Notes under the pieces: model-generated
Told to the model about the DNA's origin: nothing
What the model saw: the letters and a program-made list of their open reading frames with translations, nothing else
Database searches by the model: none
NCBI GenBank assembly: GCA_036506275.1
Contig: DASXSB010000016.1
Location: forward strand, 1-23,358
Reading direction: 5' to 3'
Source: DASXSB01 sp036506275
GTDB lineage: Bacteria > Methylomirabilota > Methylomirabilia > Rokubacteriales > CSP1-6
Length of the DNA: 23,358 bases
Made by a program: the position numbers and the translations under genes
Shown here: positions 1 to 7,001 of the stretch, one piece after another
Layout of the letters: each line of letters starts with the position of its first letter
How positions within the stretch are numbered: position 1 is the stretch's first letter

Positions 1-915
1 GATGGCGTAGATGCCGCGCACCGTCGTCTCCATCCGCGGCGAAACCTTCACGAAGCCGCCCTCGACACCAACGCCGAGCGCCGCCGCGCCCACGCCGTCG
101 AGACGAGCGGCGCGGCCCACGGCCATGAGCACCTGCTCCACCTCCAGGCGCTCTCCCTCCGTCTCCACGATCACGCCGGCGCCGCCCGGTTTCACGGACG
201 TCACCTTCACCGAGGTCTTCACGGTGATCGAGCGTCGCGCGAAGAGCCGCGCGAGTTGGACCGAAACCTCCTCGTCTTCCACGGGGACGATGCGCGGCAG
301 TGCCTCCAGGACCGTCACTTCCGTCCCGTAGGCGGCGTAGACGTCCGCGAACTCCACGCCCACCGCCCCCGCTCCGATCACGATCAATGACCGCGGCCGC
401 CGCTCCTGTCGCACGGCGCCGTTCGAGGAGATCACCAGGCGCTCGTCGATCTCGATACCCGGCAACGATTTGGGCCGCGCGCCGCTCGCGATCACCACCG
501 CCCGCGCCTCGATGGTGTCGGTGCCGCCGCCGTTTCCCTCCACCGTCACCACGCCCGCGCGCTGGAGCCGTCCGCGCCCGGGCACGAGCGTGATCTTGTT
601 CTTCCGGAACAGGAACTCGACGCCCTTCGCCATGCGGTCGGCGACGCGGCGACTGCGCTTCACGGCCTCCGCGTAGTCGGCCTGGAAGCTCGGCACCGTG
701 ATCCCGAACTCGGACGCGCGCTGGAAGAGGTTGACGACCTCGGCGTTGCGCAGGAGCGCCTTCGTGGGAATGCATCCCCAGTTCAAGCACACGCCGCCGG
801 CGCGGTCGTCTTCCGCCACCGCCACCGAGAGTCCGAGCTGGGCGCAGCGGATGGCGCAGACGTATCCGCCGGGACCGCTGCCGATGACGGCGACGTCGGC
901 CTTGTGCGTGGCCAC
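1..915 (-). CDS. lpdA: Dihydrolipoamide dehydrogenase (E3), 3' end cut by window edge
   Basis: Flavoprotein that reoxidises the dihydrolipoyl group of E2 and passes electrons to NAD+, the last step of the pyruvate dehydrogenase cycle. The first 305 residues are visible; the family is about 460-475 long, so the interface domain and its catalytic His lie outside the window. Seen: FAD-binding GSGPGG at residues 12-17, the redox disulfide motif GGVCLNWGCIPTKA with Cys43 and Cys48, and the NAD-binding GAGAVG at 181-186. The start is inferred as GTG at 915-913, because the protein begins MATHKADVAVIGSGPGG and no ATG lies between it and the upstream E2 stop, 24 nt away. No clear Shine-Dalgarno precedes it, so translational coupling to E2 is likely. 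It is the last gene of the lipA-nuo-pdh unit that can be seen here. Confidence 0.96.
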   Translation of the reverse strand, partial: MATHKADVAVIGSGPGGYVCAIRCAQLGLSVAVAEDDRAGGVCLNWGCIPTKALLRNAEVVNLFQRASEFGITVPSFQADYAEAVKRSRRVADRMAKGVEFLFRKNKITLVPGRGRLQRAGVVTVEGNGGGTDTIEARAVVIASGARPKSLPGIEIDERLVISSNGAVRQERRPRSLIVIGAGAVGVEFADVYAAYGTEVTVLEALPRIVPVEDEEVSVQLARLFARRSITVKTSVKVTSVKPGGAGVIVETEGERLEVEQVLMAVGRAARLDGVGAAALGVGVEGGFVKVSPRMETTVRGIYAI

Positions 916-939
916 GTCAGCGCACCGCGACGGCGGCCG

Positions 940-2439
940 TCACAGCAGCAATCGCAGCGGTTCTTCGAGGAGACGCTTGAGGTCCTGGAGGAAGCGCGCG
1001 CCCATGGCGCCGTCCATGACGCGATGGTCGCAGGAGAGCGTCATCGACATCCGGCGTCCGAGGGCGACGCCCTCGCCGTCCGCCACCGGCACGCGCCGGA
1101 CGCTGCCCACGGCGATGATCGCGCCCTCGGGTGGATTGATGATGGCCGAGAACTCGGTGACGTCGAACATCCCGAGGTTCGAGATGGAGAAGGTGGCGCC
1201 GGAGAGCTCGTTCGCGCGCAGCTTGCGGGCGCGCGCCCGCTCCACGAGGTCGCGGCCCTCGGTGGCGATGCGCGCCAGCGATTTCGTATGGGTGTCGCGC
1301 AGCACGGGCGTGATGAGGCCGTCGTCGAGCGCCACTGCGATGCCGATGTGGGCGCGGTGATGGATGCGGATGCTGTCGCCCTGGAAGGAGGCGTTGACGC
1401 CGGGATGCTCGAGGAGCGTGAGCGCGCACGCCCGCACCAGCATGTCGGTGACGGAGATCTTCGGCTGGCCCTCGAGCTCGTTCAGCTCCTCGCGCAGCGC
1501 CCACGCGCGATCCATCGCCGCCTCGGTGGTGAGGTAGAAGTGCGGGACGGGCGCCTTCGCGAGCGGCATGCGCTTGGCGATGGCCGCGCGCATCGGCGTC
1601 AACGCCATGTCTTCGTACTCGGCCTCCGGCGCCGCCATACCGGCCATGGCGGGCCCCGCCGCCGTCGCGGGCGCCGCCGTCGCGGCCGGCGCCGTCAACG
1701 CCGCTTCGACGTCGCGGCGCACGATCCGACCCCCGGGACCGCTCCCAGGCACGACGCGCAGATCGACGCCGGACTGCGCGGCGACCTTCTTCGCGAGCGG
1801 CGAGGCTTTCACGCGCCCGGGCGCATCGGCCGCCGCCGCGGGCGCCGTCGCCGCGGGGGCGACGGGGGCACCGCCTGACGAAGGAGCGCGCGCCCCGGTC
1901 GATGCGCCGGCCTTCGTCGCGGCGGCGGGGGCTGACGTCGCCCTCCCCGGTGCCGCCGCGGGAGCGCGCGCGGGTCCCGGCGCCACGGGCGTGCGGGGCG
2001 CATCGGGAGCGTCCGAGCGACCGGCGGCGCCGGGCGCGGCAGGAGACTCCTCGCGCGTCGTGAAATCCTCGCTCCGCGGCTGGGGCGGAACGCCGGGGCG
2101 GTCCGACGTCATCGCGGCTGGCGTCGGGGCGGGAGGCTCTGCCGCCGCGGGCGCGGCGGGAGCGGGGGCGGCGCTGATCACGGAGGCGATGTCCTCGTCG
2201 GCCTCCGCGATGACGGCGATGAGCGCGCCCACGGGGGCCTTGCCGCCGGCGGGAACGAGAATCTTGCGGAGCACGCCGGCGCCGAACGCCTCCATCTCGA
2301 CGTCGGCCTTGTCCGTCTCGACCTCGGCGAGAATGTCGCCGCCGCTCACGCGGTCGCCCTCTTGCTTGAGCCACTTGATGATCTTGCCGCTCTCCATCGC
2401 CTCCGACAGCTTCGGCATCACGACCTTGGTCACGGACAT
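940..2439 (-). CDS. pdhC: Pyruvate dehydrogenase E2, dihydrolipoyl acetyltransferase
   Basis: Core enzyme of the PDH complex: its swinging lipoyl arm accepts the acetyl group from E1 and transfers it to CoA. The 499-residue protein has one N-terminal lipoyl domain (about 1-80, lipoylated Lys44 in ETDKADVEM), an Ala/Pro-rich flexible linker of about 120 residues (88-207), a peripheral subunit-binding domain (about 210-248, KASPLAKKVA...GPGGRIVRRDV), a second short Ala-rich linker, and the catalytic acyltransferase domain (about 277-499). The active-site DHRVMDG near the C-terminus contains His472 and Asp476. The ATG is 3 nt downstream of the E1-beta stop. The E1 partners upstream are of the pyruvate type, so I call this PDH rather than a branched-chain or 2-oxoglutarate E2. 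Lipoyl synthase heads the same gene unit. Confidence 0.96.
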   Translation of the reverse strand: MSVTKVVMPKLSEAMESGKIIKWLKQEGDRVSGGDILAEVETDKADVEMEAFGAGVLRKILVPAGGKAPVGALIAVIAEADEDIASVISAAPAPAAPAAAEPPAPTPAAMTSDRPGVPPQPRSEDFTTREESPAAPGAAGRSDAPDAPRTPVAPGPARAPAAAPGRATSAPAAATKAGASTGARAPSSGGAPVAPAATAPAAAADAPGRVKASPLAKKVAAQSGVDLRVVPGSGPGGRIVRRDVEAALTAPAATAAPATAAGPAMAGMAAPEAEYEDMALTPMRAAIAKRMPLAKAPVPHFYLTTEAAMDRAWALREELNELEGQPKISVTDMLVRACALTLLEHPGVNASFQGDSIRIHHRAHIGIAVALDDGLITPVLRDTHTKSLARIATEGRDLVERARARKLRANELSGATFSISNLGMFDVTEFSAIINPPEGAIIAVGSVRRVPVADGEGVALGRRMSMTLSCDHRVMDGAMGARFLQDLKRLLEEPLRLLL

Positions 2440-2442
2440 GGC

Positions 2443-3432
2443 TCAGCTCCCGTTCGCGTAGCAGACACGGCGGACGGCCTCGATGATCTTTTCCCGGGAG
2501 GGCGTCTTCGCCTTCTCGAGATTCTTCGCGTAAGGCATGGGGGCGGAGGCGCCGGTGACGCGCTCCACGGGGGCATCGAGATCGTCGAAGGCCTGCTCGG
2601 TGATGAAGGCCGCGATCTCCGATCCCATCCCCGCGAAGCCCGCGCCCGCTTCCACGACCACCGCCCGGTGGGTCTTGCGCACGGAGCCGACGATGGTCGC
2701 GCTGTCCATCGGGCGCAGGGTGCGCGGGTCGACGATCTCGATGGAGATTCCCTCTTTCTCCAGCTCCTCCGCCGCTTCCATGGCGCGGTACATCATGCCC
2801 ATGTAGGCGATGACGGTGGCGTCCCGGCCCTCGCGGCGCACGACGGCCTCGCCGAGGGGGATGATGTAGTCAAGATCGTCGGGGACCTCGCCCTTGAGCG
2901 CGTAGAGCGTCTCCGACTCGATGAAGATGACGGGATTGTCGTCGCGGATGGCGGACTTGAGGAGTCCCTTGGCGTCGGCCGGCGTGGAGGGACGCACGAC
3001 CTTGAGGCCGGGCACGTGATAGAAGTACGTCTCCATCGACTGCGAATGCTGGGCGGCGAGCTGGTGCGCGGGCCCCCCGGGGCCGCGAATCACGATGGGG
3101 ACGTTGTACTGGCCGCCCGACATGTAACAGAGCTTGGCGGCGGAGTTCACGATCTGATCGAGGGCGAGGAGCGCGAAGTTGAACGTCATCATCTCCACGA
3201 CGGGACGGAGCCCCACCATCGCCGCCCCGATCCCCACCCCCGTGAATCCAGACTCCGCAATGGGTGTGTCCACCACCCGCGTGGGCCCGAACTCTTTCAA
3301 GAGCCCCTGGGTCACCTTGTAGGCGCCCTCGTACAGCCCGATCTCCTCGCCGATCAGGAAGACGCGCGGATCGCGCTTCATCTCCTCCCGCAGCGCCTGG
3401 TTGAGCGCCTCCCGATACGTGATGACCGCCAT
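2443..3432 (-). CDS. pdhB: Pyruvate dehydrogenase E1 component, beta subunit
   Basis: Beta chain of the heterotetrameric, thiamine-diphosphate-dependent E1 that decarboxylates pyruvate and acetylates the E2 lipoyl arm. The 329 residues have the family's full length. The conserved run from LIGEEIGLYEGAYKVTQG through DTPIAESGF, MTFNFALLALDQIVN, YMSGGQ and AAQHSQS is typical of the mitochondrial/alphaproteobacterial type of PDH beta subunit, and less like acetoin or branched-chain 2-oxoacid dehydrogenases. The C-terminal transketolase domain (about 200-325, IEIVDPRTLRPMD) is intact. The ATG start at 3432 lies 2 nt after the pdhA stop, so the two E1 chains are very probably translationally coupled. 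Confidence 0.96.
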   Translation of the reverse strand: MAVITYREALNQALREEMKRDPRVFLIGEEIGLYEGAYKVTQGLLKEFGPTRVVDTPIAESGFTGVGIGAAMVGLRPVVEMMTFNFALLALDQIVNSAAKLCYMSGGQYNVPIVIRGPGGPAHQLAAQHSQSMETYFYHVPGLKVVRPSTPADAKGLLKSAIRDDNPVIFIESETLYALKGEVPDDLDYIIPLGEAVVRREGRDATVIAYMGMMYRAMEAAEELEKEGISIEIVDPRTLRPMDSATIVGSVRKTHRAVVVEAGAGFAGMGSEIAAFITEQAFDDLDAPVERVTGASAPMPYAKNLEKAKTPSREKIIEAVRRVCYANGS

Positions 3433-3434
3433 CC

Positions 3435-4466
3435 CTAGCTCTCTTTGAAGATGTCGGTCAGCAGCCAGTCCGCGGGCGGCTCCGCCGACGCGTCGGCGAA
3501 GGCGACGGCGTCGTCGATGCGGTCGTTGACCTCTTTCTCGAGCGTGCGCACGTCCGCCTCCGTGAGGAGGCCGGCGCCGAGGGCGCGCTCGCGGAACAGC
3601 ACGATGGGGTCGCGCTGCTTCTCGCGCTCCACCTCTTCCTTCGTCCGGTACACGGCGCCGGCGGGATCGCGCATGGAGTGTCCGCGGAAGCGATACGTGC
3701 GCGCCTCGATGAGCGACGGCGTCTTCTCCGCCCGCGCCCGCTCGACGGCGCGCGCGGTGACCTCGCGGACGGCGAGGACATCCATGCCATCCACGGGCTC
3801 GCACGGGATGTTGTAGGCCTGGCCGAACTTCCAGATCTCCGTCTGGGCGAGCGCGCGCTCCAGCGACGTGCCCATGGCGTACCGGTTGTTCTCGCAGACG
3901 TAGACGACGGGGAGCTTCCAGAGAGCGGAGAGGTTCATGGCCTCGTGGAATTCGCCCTCGGGCACGGCGCCATCGCCGAAGTAGCACACGCACACCTGGT
4001 CCCCGCCCTGGTACTTGATGGCGAAGCCGACGCCCGCCGCCAGCGGGAGATGGGCGCCCACGATGGCGTGGCCCCCGAGGAAGTTCACGGTCTTGTCGAA
4101 CAGGTGCATGGAGCCGCCCTTGCCCTTGGAGAGGCCGTCGCGACGGCCGAAAAGCTCGGCCATCATGCGGCGCGGATCGGAGCCCTTGACGAGGCAGTGC
4201 CCGTGCTCCCGGTACGTGGAGATCGCGTAGTCTTCCGTGCGCAGGACGGAGGTGACGCCGACCGCCACCGCCTCCTCCCCGATCGAGAGGTGGAGGAACC
4301 CGCCGATCTTTCCGAGGGCATAGGCCTCCGCCGCCTTCTCCTCGAAGCGCCGGATCATCATCATGTCGTAGAGCAGCTTGCGGGCGAGCTCTCCGTCGAT
4401 GTCCGGCGACGGACGGCCGCCGTTGCCCTTGCTCGCCGCCCGCGGGCTCGTGGTCTTCTGCGCCAT
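3435..4466 (-). CDS. pdhA: Pyruvate dehydrogenase E1 component, alpha subunit
   Basis: Alpha chain of E1, carrying the thiamine-diphosphate/Mg2+ site. The 343-residue protein shows the TPP motif from GDG (164-166) to the NN pair (193-194) and the conserved YRFRGHSMRDP loop (258-268), which contacts the cofactor and contains Ser264. The frame stays open to a GTG at 4532, but the ATG at 4466 is preceded by a strong GGAGGAAG, and the extra 22 residues would be Ala/Arg-rich with no family similarity I recognise. I therefore use 4466. It is separated from nuoK upstream by 70 nt, the widest gap in the lipA-lpd unit, so it could also be read from its own promoter. Confidence 0.95.
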   Translation of the reverse strand: MAQKTTSPRAASKGNGGRPSPDIDGELARKLLYDMMMIRRFEEKAAEAYALGKIGGFLHLSIGEEAVAVGVTSVLRTEDYAISTYREHGHCLVKGSDPRRMMAELFGRRDGLSKGKGGSMHLFDKTVNFLGGHAIVGAHLPLAAGVGFAIKYQGGDQVCVCYFGDGAVPEGEFHEAMNLSALWKLPVVYVCENNRYAMGTSLERALAQTEIWKFGQAYNIPCEPVDGMDVLAVREVTARAVERARAEKTPSLIEARTYRFRGHSMRDPAGAVYRTKEEVEREKQRDPIVLFRERALGAGLLTEADVRTLEKEVNDRIDDAVAFADASAEPPADWLLTDIFKES

Positions 4467-4468
4467 TA

Positions 4469-4476
4469 CTTCCTCC
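4469..4476 (-). promoter_or_regulatory. Ribosome-binding site of pdhA
   Basis: On the minus strand this reads GGAGGAAG. The GGAGG core ends 5 nt before the ATG at 4466. It is the strongest Shine-Dalgarno in the nuo-pdh unit and decides the pdhA start against an upstream in-frame GTG. Confidence 0.75.
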
Positions 4477-4536
4477 GTCTCGTGTCCTTGGCTCGCCGTG
4501 CGCGCCGGGGCACGGGCCGCACCGAGGCGCACACTA

Positions 4537-4839
4537 CTACCATCGCATCAAGCTGAGATCGTCCACCGACAACCGGCGGCGCACGCGAAAGATGGCCACG
4601 ATGATGGCGAGTCCGACGGCGACCTCGGCCGCGGCTACTGCCATCACGAACAGTACCAGGGCCTGGGCGTCCACCGTCCCCGCCCGGTGCCCGAACGCCA
4701 CCAGGGCCAGGTTGGCGGCGTTCAACATCAGCTCGATCGACATGAAGACGACGAGCGGATTGCGCCGGATCACCACGCCCACCACGCCGATCGTGAAGAG
4801 GATCGCGGAGAGAATGACGTAGGCGGAATCGGGGGCCAT
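4537..4839 (-). CDS. nuoK: NADH-quinone oxidoreductase subunit K
   Basis: Small membrane subunit of complex I (MrpC/MnhC-like), part of the proton-translocation path next to NuoJ and NuoN. The 100 residues equal the usual length and form three hydrophobic helices. The two membrane glutamates known to matter for proton transfer are both present at the E. coli positions: Glu36 in MSIELMLNAANL and Glu72 in AAAEVAVGLAII. The start is 2 nt after the nuoJ stop. It is the last nuo gene visible here. The usual next genes nuoL, nuoM and nuoN are replaced by pdhA. Confidence 0.97.
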   Translation of the reverse strand: MAPDSAYVILSAILFTIGVVGVVIRRNPLVVFMSIELMLNAANLALVAFGHRAGTVDAQALVLFVMAVAAAEVAVGLAIIVAIFRVRRRLSVDDLSLMRW

Positions 4840-4841
4840 GG

Positions 4842-5345
4842 TCAGGACGTCCGCCGGCGCGCGAGCACGAGCACCCCGACCATCGCCGCCAGTAACAGGA
4901 TTGACGTCACCTCGAACGGCAGCAGGTAATCGGTGAAGAGGATGGTGGCGAGCCTCTCCACCCCGTTCCCGGTGGCGGCGGCGCCGGTGCCGGCGGGCGC
5001 GGGGGGACCGGCCGTGACCAGGAACCCGAGCAGCAGCAGCAAGAGCGCGACCGCGAACGGCGTCGCGAGCAGCCGCGTGCGCCGGCGCGGATCGGGACCG
5101 GTCTCTTCCTTGCCCGGGATCAGCACCATGATCGCGAAGACGAAGAGAACCATGATGGCGCCCGCGTAGACGATCACCTGCGCCCAGGCGAGGAACTCCG
5201 CCCCCAGCGACTGGTAGAGGACGGCGATGGAGCCGAGGTTCACGACCAGGAAGAGCGCGCCGTGGATCGGGTTCTTCTTGATGACGAGGCCGAGCGCGGC
5301 CCCCACCGCGATCACGGCCACGAGCAGGAACGGGATCAGCCCCAT
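4842..5345 (-). CDS. nuoJ: NADH-quinone oxidoreductase subunit J
   Basis: Membrane subunit of complex I (ND6 homologue) with about five transmembrane helices in 167 residues. Visible family features are the N-terminal KKNPIHGALFLVVNL segment and the conserved third-helix region FLAWAQVIVYAGAIMVLFVFAIMVL, which contains the pi-bulge associated with coupling in structurally known complexes. A Gly/Ala/Pro-rich loop lies near residues 113-128 before the last helix. The ATG overlaps the nuoI stop by one base, as TGATG. The C-terminus ends in a short positive tail (ARRRTS). Confidence 0.95.
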   Translation of the reverse strand: MGLIPFLLVAVIAVGAALGLVIKKNPIHGALFLVVNLGSIAVLYQSLGAEFLAWAQVIVYAGAIMVLFVFAIMVLIPGKEETGPDPRRRTRLLATPFAVALLLLLLGFLVTAGPPAPAGTGAAATGNGVERLATILFTDYLLPFEVTSILLLAAMVGVLVLARRRTS

Positions 5346-5890
5346 CACGGTTTCCGGTCGGCGGGAATCGGCACCGGCGACTTCGGGACGCCGTCGGGCC
5401 CCGCCGGCTCCAGCGAGAGGAGCATCTCCTTCGAGTACACCATGCCGGCGCGGCTGTACGACGAGAACTCGAGAATTCCCGTGTCCATCCGGATGGCGTC
5501 TTCCGGACACGCTTCCACGCAGTATCCGCAGAAGACGCACTTGCCGAGATCGATGTCGAACCGCGCCGGCATCTTTTCGATGATCGGGTTCGGATGCTCC
5601 TCGGCCACGATGTAGATGCAACGGGCCGGACAGACGGTCTCGCACATCATGCAGGCCACGCAGCGCGGAGAGCCGTCCTCGCGCCGCACCAGACGGTGGA
5701 GCGTGCGCAGGCGCGGCGAGTACGGGCGGCGCTCCTCCGGGTACTGGATGGTCACGGCGCCGCGGGCGTCCCGCCGCCCGAAGGCATGGGCGAGGTGCTT
5801 GCCCATGTTGCGGAAGAAGTGACGGCCGGTGAGGGCGATGCCCGAGATCGCCTCCCGGAGATAGAAGCGACGGATGCCGCGCGACGTCAC
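5345..5890 (-). CDS. nuoI: NADH-quinone oxidoreductase subunit I, 2x[4Fe-4S]
   Basis: Ferredoxin-like subunit of the complex I peripheral arm that carries clusters N6a and N6b and passes electrons toward NuoB. The 181 residues contain two CxxCxxCxxxCP motifs: Cys77/80/83/87 (CVACMMCETVCP) and Cys118/121/124/128 (CVFCGYCVEACP). The segment IQYPEERRPYSPR before the first motif is typical of the family. The start is taken as GTG at 5890, 16 nt after the nuoH stop and 3 nt upstream of a CCC codon, with a weak GGGG-containing Shine-Dalgarno. No in-frame ATG exists upstream. The C-terminal tail of about 35 residues is Pro-rich and probably variable. Confidence 0.95.
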   Translation of the reverse strand: MTSRGIRRFYLREAISGIALTGRHFFRNMGKHLAHAFGRRDARGAVTIQYPEERRPYSPRLRTLHRLVRREDGSPRCVACMMCETVCPARCIYIVAEEHPNPIIEKMPARFDIDLGKCVFCGYCVEACPEDAIRMDTGILEFSSYSRAGMVYSKEMLLSLEPAGPDGVPKSPVPIPADRKP

Positions 5891-5906
5891 GGGCGCTGCC
5901 CCCGGA

Positions 5907-7001
5907 TCATGGACGCTCCCACAGGAGAAGAACGCCGCCCGTGATCAGGAGGTTCAGGATCGCGAGCGGGAAGAGGCCGAGCCAGCCGAGCCGCATGGCT
6001 TGATCGTACCGGAAGCGCGGCAACGTCCAGCGGATCAACATGAGGACGAAGATCATCGCGATCACCTTGAACACGAAGCTGCCCACCTGGAGGAGCGTCA
6101 CCGCCAGGTGCGGGAGCGCGAGCGTGGACCCCCACGGGAAGTGGAACCCGTCGGCGGCGAGATAGGGGACCTGCCAGCCGCCGAGGAAGAGCGACGTCGT
6201 CATGCCGGCGATGACGACGGTCTCCAGGAAGTCCGCCATCGCGAACATCCCGAACTTCATGCCGCTGTATTCCACGAAGTAGCCGATGATCTCCGACTCG
6301 CCCTCCGGCATGTCGAAGGGAATGCGCTTGGTGGCGGCGATGCCGGCGGTCACAAAGAGTACGAAGGCGAGGGGCTGGGTCACGATGCCCCACAGCGGCA
6401 GCCAGCCTCCGAGCAGCCGGCCCTGGGCGCGCACGATGTCCATCATGTTGAGGGAGCCCGCGATCATGATCACCCCCATGATGGAGGCGCCGATGGCGAT
6501 CTCGGCCGAGATCATGAGGGCGGCCGCGCGCTGTCCGCCGAGGAGGGCGTAGTTGTTGCCCGATGACCATCCCGCCATCATCACGCCGTACACCCCGAGC
6601 GACAGCATGGCGAAGACGTAGAGCACGCCGACGTTGAGCGTCACCGCCTGCAGGGGCACCTCGCGGCCGGCCACCCGCAGCGTGTCGCCGAACGGAATCG
6701 ACGCGAACGCCACCAGCGCGAAAAACACCGACACGAAGGGCGCGAGGCCGAAGAGGAAACGATCGGCGCGGGCGGGCCGGAAATCCTCCTTCGTGAGCAT
6801 CTTGATGGCGTCCGCGAGCGGATGGAAGAGTCCCATGAGGCGAAGGCCGAAGATCGACGCCCGGTTGGCGCCGATGCGGTCCTGCATGATCGCGGACTGC
6901 TTCCGTTCGACCCACGTCAGCAAACCGCCGAGGTTCAGCACGAACAGCATCACGAAGGCGACCCTGCCGAAGGCGATGCCGAGGTCGGCGGCGGTGCTCA
7001 T
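5907..7001 (-). CDS. nuoH: NADH-quinone oxidoreductase subunit H
   Basis: Membrane subunit (ND1 homologue) that anchors the peripheral arm and forms the quinone entry channel. The 364 residues carry about eight hydrophobic helices. Conserved stretches seen are WVERKQSAIMQDRIGANR near the first loop, MGLFHPLADAIKMLTKEDF, GWSSGNNYALLGGQRAAA, the acidic E-channel segment MISAEIAIGASIM, and the quinone-site loop RIPFDMPEGESEIIGYFVEYSG. The ATG overlaps the nuoG stop by 4 nt (ATGA), which points to translational coupling. Length and motifs are those of a complete, functional subunit. Confidence 0.96.
   Translation of the reverse strand: MSTAADLGIAFGRVAFVMLFVLNLGGLLTWVERKQSAIMQDRIGANRASIFGLRLMGLFHPLADAIKMLTKEDFRPARADRFLFGLAPFVSVFFALVAFASIPFGDTLRVAGREVPLQAVTLNVGVLYVFAMLSLGVYGVMMAGWSSGNNYALLGGQRAAALMISAEIAIGASIMGVIMIAGSLNMMDIVRAQGRLLGGWLPLWGIVTQPLAFVLFVTAGIAATKRIPFDMPEGESEIIGYFVEYSGMKFGMFAMADFLETVVIAGMTTSLFLGGWQVPYLAADGFHFPWGSTLALPHLAVTLLQVGSFVFKVIAMIFVLMLIRWTLPRFRYDQAMRLGWLGLFPLAILNLLITGGVLLLWERP

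Noticed and set aside
1650..2190. GCC/GGC-rich tract in pdhC as a repeat element
   Set aside because: It encodes the Ala/Pro linkers expected in E2, with no regular unit length.
904..3438. Long plus-strand open frames opposite pdhC and pdhB
   Set aside because: GC-rich third positions remove stops on the antisense strand. The peptides are low-complexity, and the minus strand encodes E2 and E1-beta with all catalytic motifs.
2443..4466. Acetoin or branched-chain 2-oxoacid dehydrogenase instead of PDH
   Set aside because: The E1-beta motifs (MTFNF, YMSGGQ, AAQHSQS) and the alpha GHSMRDP loop fit the pyruvate type best, though substrate choice is not proved by sequence.
4467..4532. Upstream GTG start for pdhA adding 22 residues
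   Set aside because: The extra residues look non-conserved, and the ATG at 4466 has a much better Shine-Dalgarno.
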